Below are positions 7,774 to 11,240 of a stretch of 11,240 nucleotides of DNA, in pieces. The DNA is from an uncultured Peptoniphilus sp. (GTDB taxonomy: Bacteria > Bacillota > Clostridia > Tissierellales > Peptoniphilaceae). The position numbers and the translations under genes were made by a program. The DNA lies in assembly GCA_947254665.1 (NCBI GenBank), contig CAMYEJ010000037.1, positions 1-11,240 of the forward strand, read 5' to 3'. Below the pieces are notes generated by a model. The model was not told the origin of the DNA, did not search any database, and was given only the letters and a program-made list of their open reading frames with translations. Numbering within the stretch: position 1 is the first letter of the stretch; each line of letters opens with the position of its first letter.

Positions 7774-8651
7774 AGGTAGCCATGTCCTTTTAATCTGGTT
7801 TCGTTATCCCTCCAGTTTTTATCAACCTTAACCCAAATTCTTAGATCCACCTTGGTCATAAGTAAATCCATGAGATCGTGTCTCGCTTGGGTGCCAATCT
7901 TTTCAAGCATTGAACCACCTTTGCCGATGATTATGCCCTTGTGATTGTCTCTTTCCACATAAATCGTCGCAATGATATTGGTCTTGTCTTCTAGTTCTTC
8001 CATCTTTTCTATTTCAACAGCCACCCCATGAGGTACTTCTTCTTGCAAAAACCTAAGTGCTTTTTCTCTTATTATTTCTGCAACTATAAACTTCATAGGT
8101 CTGTCGGTTACATATTCGTCTGTGTAGTACTTCGGTCCTTCTGGAAGGTTCTTCTTAACAGTGTCTAGGTAGATTTCTGTGCCATCTCCCTCTCTTGCAG
8201 AGATTGGAATTACATCTAGAAAATCCATTTCCTTCGAATACATTTCTATTAAACGAAGTATGTCTTCCTTAGGAATACTGTCGATTTTATTTATAAGTAG
8301 GATTACTTTTTTGTCCTTTATCTTCTTTAGTTTTTCAAGAATAACCCTGTCCTGTTTTCCAATTATTTTAGAAGTGTCCACAATGTATGTGATTAAATCC
8401 ACATCATCTAAGGCTGAGCTAGATTCCCTTAGCATGTAGTCACCAAGTTCATTTCTTGGAGTCTGCATCCCTGGTGTGTCGAGAAATATTATTTGACTTT
8501 CATCGTCGCTATATATTAGGTTTATTTTATTTCTCGTGGTTTGAGCCTTGTCTGAAACTGCAAGGATTCTCATTCCAATTAGTCTATTTAAAAGCGTCGA
8601 TTTGCCTACGTTAGGTCTGCCAATCACCGCTACATATCCAGATTTAAACAT
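7770..8651 (-). CDS. era: GTPase Era (30S ribosome assembly, KH domain)
   Basis: Era is an essential GTPase that binds the 3' end of 16S rRNA and helps 30S subunit maturation. At 293 residues it has normal length. The GTPase motifs are all present: G1 GRPNVGKS (11-18), switch I with AQTTRNKI (36-43), G3 DTPG (58-61), G4 NKID (121-124) and G5 SAREG (151-155). The C-terminal KH RNA-binding domain carries IIGKGGSMLEKIGTQAR (241-257). The start overlaps the cdd stop by 8 bases and has a strong GGAGGA site. Downstream it overlaps recO by ATGA. The cdd-era-recO order is a common Firmicutes arrangement. In other bacteria Era works with YbeY, encoded three genes upstream here. Confidence 0.98.
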   Translation of the reverse strand: MFKSGYVAVIGRPNVGKSTLLNRLIGMRILAVSDKAQTTRNKINLIYSDDESQIIFLDTPGMQTPRNELGDYMLRESSSALDDVDLITYIVDTSKIIGKQDRVILEKLKKIKDKKVILLINKIDSIPKEDILRLIEMYSKEMDFLDVIPISAREGDGTEIYLDTVKKNLPEGPKYYTDEYVTDRPMKFIVAEIIREKALRFLQEEVPHGVAVEIEKMEELEDKTNIIATIYVERDNHKGIIIGKGGSMLEKIGTQARHDLMDLLMTKVDLRIWVKVDKNWRDNETRLKGHGYL

Positions 8652-9042
8652 TATTTAATTCCTCCGGTCCAAAACTATGGGGAAGTATCTCTTCCAGCGT
8701 AAACTTTCTATAATCCTCTGTCGAGTTTGCAATTATAATTTCCGGGTCCTTGGAAAATTCACGAATTACCTGTCTGCAAACCCCGCATGGAAAGGTGTCT
8801 TTATTATCTCCTGTTATGACAATCTTTTTAATCTCTCTATGACCTTCCGAGACTGCTTTGAAGATTGCCACCCTCTCTGCACAAATGGTCGGTGAATAGG
8901 AGACGATTTCTATATTTCCGCCTTGGTAAATAGAGCCATCTTCCATCTCAAGAGCGCATCCTACGTTAAACTTTGAGTATGGAGTGTAGGTCATCTTTTT
9001 CTTTGCATCTAAGGCAAGTTCTATAAGTTTTTTAATTTCCAT
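8644..9042 (-). CDS. cdd: Cytidine deaminase
   Basis: This enzyme deaminates cytidine and deoxycytidine to uridine and deoxyuridine in pyrimidine salvage. With the chosen start it is 132 residues, the usual size of the homotetrameric class. The zinc site and proton shuttle are visible as CAER (Cys54, Glu56) and PCGVCRQ (Cys86, Cys89), with the substrate-binding YTPYSKFNVGCAL segment near the N-terminus. The frame could begin upstream at a TTG (9093, 149 residues), but that would overlap the preceding gene by 44 bases and add 17 residues not found in the family. The ATG at 9042 (MEIKKLIELAL...) aligns with known enzymes from their first residue and has its own GAGGTG site. The product is a soluble enzyme; its place before era is a recurring Firmicutes arrangement. 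Confidence 0.96.
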   Translation of the reverse strand: MEIKKLIELALDAKKKMTYTPYSKFNVGCALEMEDGSIYQGGNIEIVSYSPTICAERVAIFKAVSEGHREIKKIVITGDNKDTFPCGVCRQVIREFSKDPEIIIANSTEDYRKFTLEEILPHSFGPEELNNV

Positions 9043-9045
9043 ATA

Positions 9046-9051
9046 CACCTC
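9046..9051 (-). promoter_or_regulatory. Ribosome binding site that decides the cdd start
   Basis: The minus-strand bases GAGGTG overlap the TGA stop of the DgkA-PAP2 gene and end 3 bases before the ATG at 9042; counted from its GAGG core the spacing is 5 bases. This supports the short 132-residue Cdd and re-initiation by ribosomes finishing the upstream gene. Confidence 0.7.
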
Positions 9052-9757
9052 ACGTAAAAAGTTTGAATACAAAGATTGCAACAGAGATTCCAACTATCGC
9101 TCCTGCAACTGCTTCTGATTTTCTGTGGACTCCAGTTTCAACTCTACTTTCTGCTACCAGTAGTGCAAGTCCCAAAGCACATGTGGTTATCACAGTTTTT
9201 TGTGCAACTAGAGATATTACTGTTGCAGCACAAAAGGCAATGGATGTATGCCCCGAAACTGCTCCCCCTTGGAAATATGATCCGCCATTCTTCTTCGCCA
9301 TGAGGTACTTGCCTCCTATGGTTAGAATCAAGACTATAATCACCGCAACCAGTGCCAAATGGTCTGGAGAATTTTTAATCTTTACAAGAGCAATCTGTCC
9401 TATATTTGAGATCTTGTTGTAAAAGAGTAAGTACGCAACCACTACCGCATTTAGTGATGCAATCATAACCGCTCCAGCGGAAACGTCCTTTACATATTTT
9501 GCAATTGGATTGTAGTCCGTAACCACCAGGTCCACCGTCCTTTCGATGGCTGTGTTTATGAGTTCAAGAACTATTACCAGTGTAATCGCAAATAATAGGA
9601 TGAGAAATTCCATCTTAGTCAAGTCAAAGAACAGAGAAATTACAATCGTTCCAAGACATGCAAGCCAATGAAATTTCATATTTCTTTCAGTTGTAAGTGC
9701 GGAGATTATCCCCTGCACCGCATAGTTAAAAGATGAAATAAAGCTACTATTTTTCAT
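9050..9757 (-). CDS. DgkA-type undecaprenol/diacylglycerol kinase fused to a PAP2 phosphatase
   Basis: This 235-residue integral membrane protein has two domains. Residues about 1-118 are a DgkA-family kinase: LELINTAIERTVDLV (64-78) holds the catalytic and metal-binding residues (Glu65, Asn68, Glu72, Asp76), and KDVSAGAV (90-97) is a second family motif. Gram-positive relatives phosphorylate undecaprenol rather than diacylglycerol. Residues about 128-235 are a PAP2 acid-phosphatase domain with VSGHTS (SGH at 168-170) and SRVETGVHRKSE (Arg205, His211). The usual KX6RP first motif is not seen, and Glu215 stands where classical PAP2 has Asp. Hydrophobic segments lie near 30-48, 50-68, 94-113, 134-150, 172-186, 190-203 and 216-233. 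Together the domains could supply undecaprenyl phosphate both by phosphorylating undecaprenol and by dephosphorylating undecaprenyl pyrophosphate; that pairing is inference. The start is one base after the ybeY stop with only a weak purine-rich site (AGTAGATAAT), so translation is probably coupled. Confidence 0.92.
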   Translation of the reverse strand: MKNSSFISSFNYAVQGIISALTTERNMKFHWLACLGTIVISLFFDLTKMEFLILLFAITLVIVLELINTAIERTVDLVVTDYNPIAKYVKDVSAGAVMIASLNAVVVAYLLFYNKISNIGQIALVKIKNSPDHLALVAVIIVLILTIGGKYLMAKKNGGSYFQGGAVSGHTSIAFCAATVISLVAQKTVITTCALGLALLVAESRVETGVHRKSEAVAGAIVGISVAIFVFKLFT

Positions 9758-9758
9758 A

Positions 9759-10193
9759 TTATCTACTAATTTCTAATTTTTCCATAACCCTATCTTCCAC
9801 TGCTCGCATCTCTTTTTTGTCCTCTTCTTCCTCATGGTCAAATCCCATTAGGTGAAGGGTTGAGTGCACAGTTAAGTAGGAAATCTCTCTCTTCTCGCTG
9901 TGTCCATATTCCTTTGCCTGTTCGATAACCTTATTTATATTTATGACGATATCACCAAGCATGTTTGTAAATTCATCATCCATAGGAAAAGAAAGCACGT
10001 CGGTAGTCCTATCTACCCCTCTGTAATCCCTATTTAGTTCGTGGATTTCTTCGTCGCCGACAAATGAAACGGAAACTTCGTAGTCATCTGTAAAGTCAAT
10101 CATTTTTAAAGCTGCTTCTACAGATATTTCTACTATCTTTTCAATCTCTTCATCGATTTCGATTAGATCCTGTCTATTGTCGAAATAAATCAT
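9759..10193 (-). CDS. ybeY: Endoribonuclease YbeY (rRNA maturation factor)
   Basis: YbeY is a zinc-dependent single-strand endoribonuclease needed for 16S rRNA 3'-end processing and 70S ribosome quality control. At 144 residues it has normal length. The zinc-binding H-x3-H-x5-H motif is HSTLHLMGFDH (His110, His114, His120). The conserved upstream block is LNRDYRGVDRTTDVLSFP (53-70), containing the arginine implicated in catalysis (Arg62), followed by LGDIVININ (79-87). The start overlaps the phoH stop as ATGA and has an AAAGGA site 7 to 8 bases upstream. The phoH-ybeY pairing is very widespread in bacteria and supports the call. Confidence 0.98.
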   Translation of the reverse strand: MIYFDNRQDLIEIDEEIEKIVEISVEAALKMIDFTDDYEVSVSFVGDEEIHELNRDYRGVDRTTDVLSFPMDDEFTNMLGDIVININKVIEQAKEYGHSEKREISYLTVHSTLHLMGFDHEEEEDKKEMRAVEDRVMEKLEISR

Positions 10194-11215
10194 CTTTCTT
10201 TCCTTTTGTTTATTTTTGTATCTTTTGGTTTACTATCTATATTTTCTTTACTTTGTTTGTTTTCCCATCTGTCGTAGGCATCTATTATTCTTTGAACTAG
10301 TGGATGTCTTACAATGTCGTTTCTATCAAGTTTAACTATATCGATTCCCTTTACATCCTTTAAAATTCGCATAACCGTCTTAAGTCCAGAGGATTTACCT
10401 TTAGGAAGGTCAATTTGAGTTATGTCTCCTGTGATTATTGCCTTCGAACCATAACCGAGTCTAGTTAGAAACATCTTCATCTGTTCGTTGGTTGTGTTTT
10501 GTGCCTCGTCAAGAATTACATAGGATGAATCGAGAGTTCTACCTCTCATGTATGCAAGAGGAGCAACTTCTATCAAACCTTTTTCAACGTACCTGGTGTA
10601 GTTTTCGTGTCCCATAATTTCAAATAACGCATCGTAGAGAGGTCTTAAGTATGGATCGACTTTCATCTGCAAATCTCCAGGCAAAAATCCGAGAGATTCT
10701 CCAGCTTCTACCGCAGGTCTTGTAAGAATAATTCTATTTACTTCTTTATTTTTAAATGCCTTTACAGCCATCGCCATGGCAAGGTAGGTCTTACCAGTAC
10801 CAGCAGGACCAACTCCAAATACAATGTCATTTTCCTTCATGGCATCCACATATTTTTTCTGTCCCAAAGTCTTTGAACGGATTGGTTTACCCATAGCAGT
10901 ATGGACAATAACGTCGTTTAGAAGTTCCGTCATCGGCTTCATCTCGCCTTGTTTAATAAGAGCTATGGAATATTCAACGTCCTTTTTTTCCAAAGATTTC
11001 TGTCTAATAATTAATTCCTTTAGATTTTCGATTAGAAGAGCCGCATTTTCTGTCGCAATTTCGTCTCCATATATCTCTAAAAGGTCTTCTTTTACAATTA
11101 TTTTAACTCCCATAGAGCTCTCAATGAGCCTATGGTATTCGTCTAAATTACCAAAAAGTGTATTTAAAATATTTGTGTCTGAAATCGGCACAATTTTACA
11201 TTGATTTTCTTTCAA
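10190..11215 (-). CDS. phoH: PhoH-family ATPase
   Basis: This 341-residue cytoplasmic P-loop ATPase has the family's usual length. The N-terminal part (about 1-110) is a small nucleic-acid-binding-like region (GVKIIVKEDLLEIYGDE). The ATPase domain has Walker A GPAGTGKT (136-143), the conserved ILTRPAVEAGESLGFLPGD (163-181), the YMRGRTLDSSYVILDEAQN stretch with Walker B DE at 236-237 (222-240), and ITGDITQIDLP (261-271). A lysine-rich low-complexity tail (about 319-341) follows. PhoH-like proteins are proposed RNA helicases or RNA-metabolism ATPases; the cellular role is not settled. Translation starts at TTG (11215), which is preceded by a near-perfect GGAGG site at 7 bases and is the first codon giving the family N-terminus. 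The gene heads the visible block; what lies upstream is outside the window. Confidence 0.96.
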   Translation of the reverse strand: MKENQCKIVPISDTNILNTLFGNLDEYHRLIESSMGVKIIVKEDLLEIYGDEIATENAALLIENLKELIIRQKSLEKKDVEYSIALIKQGEMKPMTELLNDVIVHTAMGKPIRSKTLGQKKYVDAMKENDIVFGVGPAGTGKTYLAMAMAVKAFKNKEVNRIILTRPAVEAGESLGFLPGDLQMKVDPYLRPLYDALFEIMGHENYTRYVEKGLIEVAPLAYMRGRTLDSSYVILDEAQNTTNEQMKMFLTRLGYGSKAIITGDITQIDLPKGKSSGLKTVMRILKDVKGIDIVKLDRNDIVRHPLVQRIIDAYDRWENKQSKENIDSKPKDTKINKRKER

Positions 11216-11220
11216 GTAAT

Positions 11221-11227
11221 AACCTCC
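11221..11227 (-). promoter_or_regulatory. Ribosome binding site for the TTG start of phoH
   Basis: Minus-strand GGAGGTT stands so that GGAGG ends 7 bases before the TTG at 11215. No ATG in the same frame lies nearby within the family-conserved N-terminus, so the strong site is what fixes this non-ATG start. The 13 bases left before the edge (minus-strand ATATATAGTATAT) are too few to call a promoter or an upstream gene end. Confidence 0.8.
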
Positions 11228-11240
11228 ATATACTATATAT

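Noticed and set aside
9063..9422. A 119-codon open frame on the plus strand, with a second overlapping plus-strand frame at 9076-9303
   Set aside because: Both lie wholly antisense to the DgkA-PAP2 gene, have no family resemblance, and are explained by its base composition.
10824..11204. A 126-codon plus-strand open frame opposite phoH
   Set aside because: It is antisense to the conserved N-terminal half of PhoH, has no recognisable domain, and shows no convincing ribosome site; it is a shadow of the real gene.
11228..11240. AT-rich edge sequence as a -10 promoter box for phoH
   Set aside because: Only 13 bases are available, no -35 element can be seen, and the bases could equally be the end of an upstream gene.
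1..11240. A previously undescribed system (defence, mobile, biosynthetic or RNA element)
   Set aside because: Every base stretch longer than 7 bases, apart from the last 25 at the right edge, is inside a recognised housekeeping gene. No tandem repeats, terminal inverted repeats, integrase, CRISPR-type repeat, tRNA or rRNA signature is seen on either strand.

Overview
This window is a dense, co-directional block of twelve housekeeping genes, all on the minus strand. It reads from a TTG-started phoH at the right edge (11215) down to a dnaG cut by the left edge. The AT-rich composition, strong GGAGG-type ribosome binding sites, and the order phoH-ybeY-dgkA-cdd-era-recO-glyQ-glyS-ccpN-like-PPDK regulator-(dgt)-dnaG point to a low-G+C Gram-positive (Firmicutes). 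The dgt just upstream of dnaG and the DgkA-PAP2 fusion suggest an anaerobic clostridial or Tissierellia-type lineage rather than a Bacillus. The genus cannot be fixed from the sequence alone.

Layout in transcription order, from high to low coordinates. First come phoH (ATPase), ybeY (rRNA endonuclease), a DgkA-PAP2 membrane fusion (undecaprenyl/lipid phosphate metabolism), cdd (cytidine deaminase), era (16S rRNA/30S maturation GTPase) and recO (recombination mediator). Then come glyQ and glyS (the two subunits of glycyl-tRNA synthetase), a CcpN-like HTH plus double-CBS regulator, and a PPDK/PEP-synthase regulatory kinase-phosphotransferase (DUF299/YqfL type). Last are a Dgt-like HD-domain dNTP triphosphohydrolase and dnaG (primase). 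Seven of the eleven junctions overlap or share bases (ATGA, TAATG, or longer overlaps). The other four are separated by 1 to 7 bases. There is therefore no intergenic space for a conventional promoter, terminator or T-box leader anywhere inside the block, and it looks like part of one long operon whose ends lie outside the window.

Functionally the genes cover ribosome maturation and translation (ybeY, era, glyQS, possibly phoH), cell-envelope lipid recycling (dgkA-PAP2), pyrimidine salvage (cdd), DNA repair (recO), central-carbon energy control (the CcpN-like/PPDK regulator pair), and dNTP supply plus replication priming (dgt, dnaG).

I found no RNA genes, mobile elements, CRISPR arrays or defence or biosynthetic system. 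Plus-strand open frames are all antisense shadows of the genes described. The points worth a second look are modest: a RecO lacking its zinc-ligand cysteines, the DgkA-PAP2 fusion with non-canonical phosphatase motifs, a glyQS pair with no room for a T-box, the metabolic-regulator pair placed just before dgt-dnaG, the dgt/dnaG overlap, and a small inverted repeat early in dnaG.
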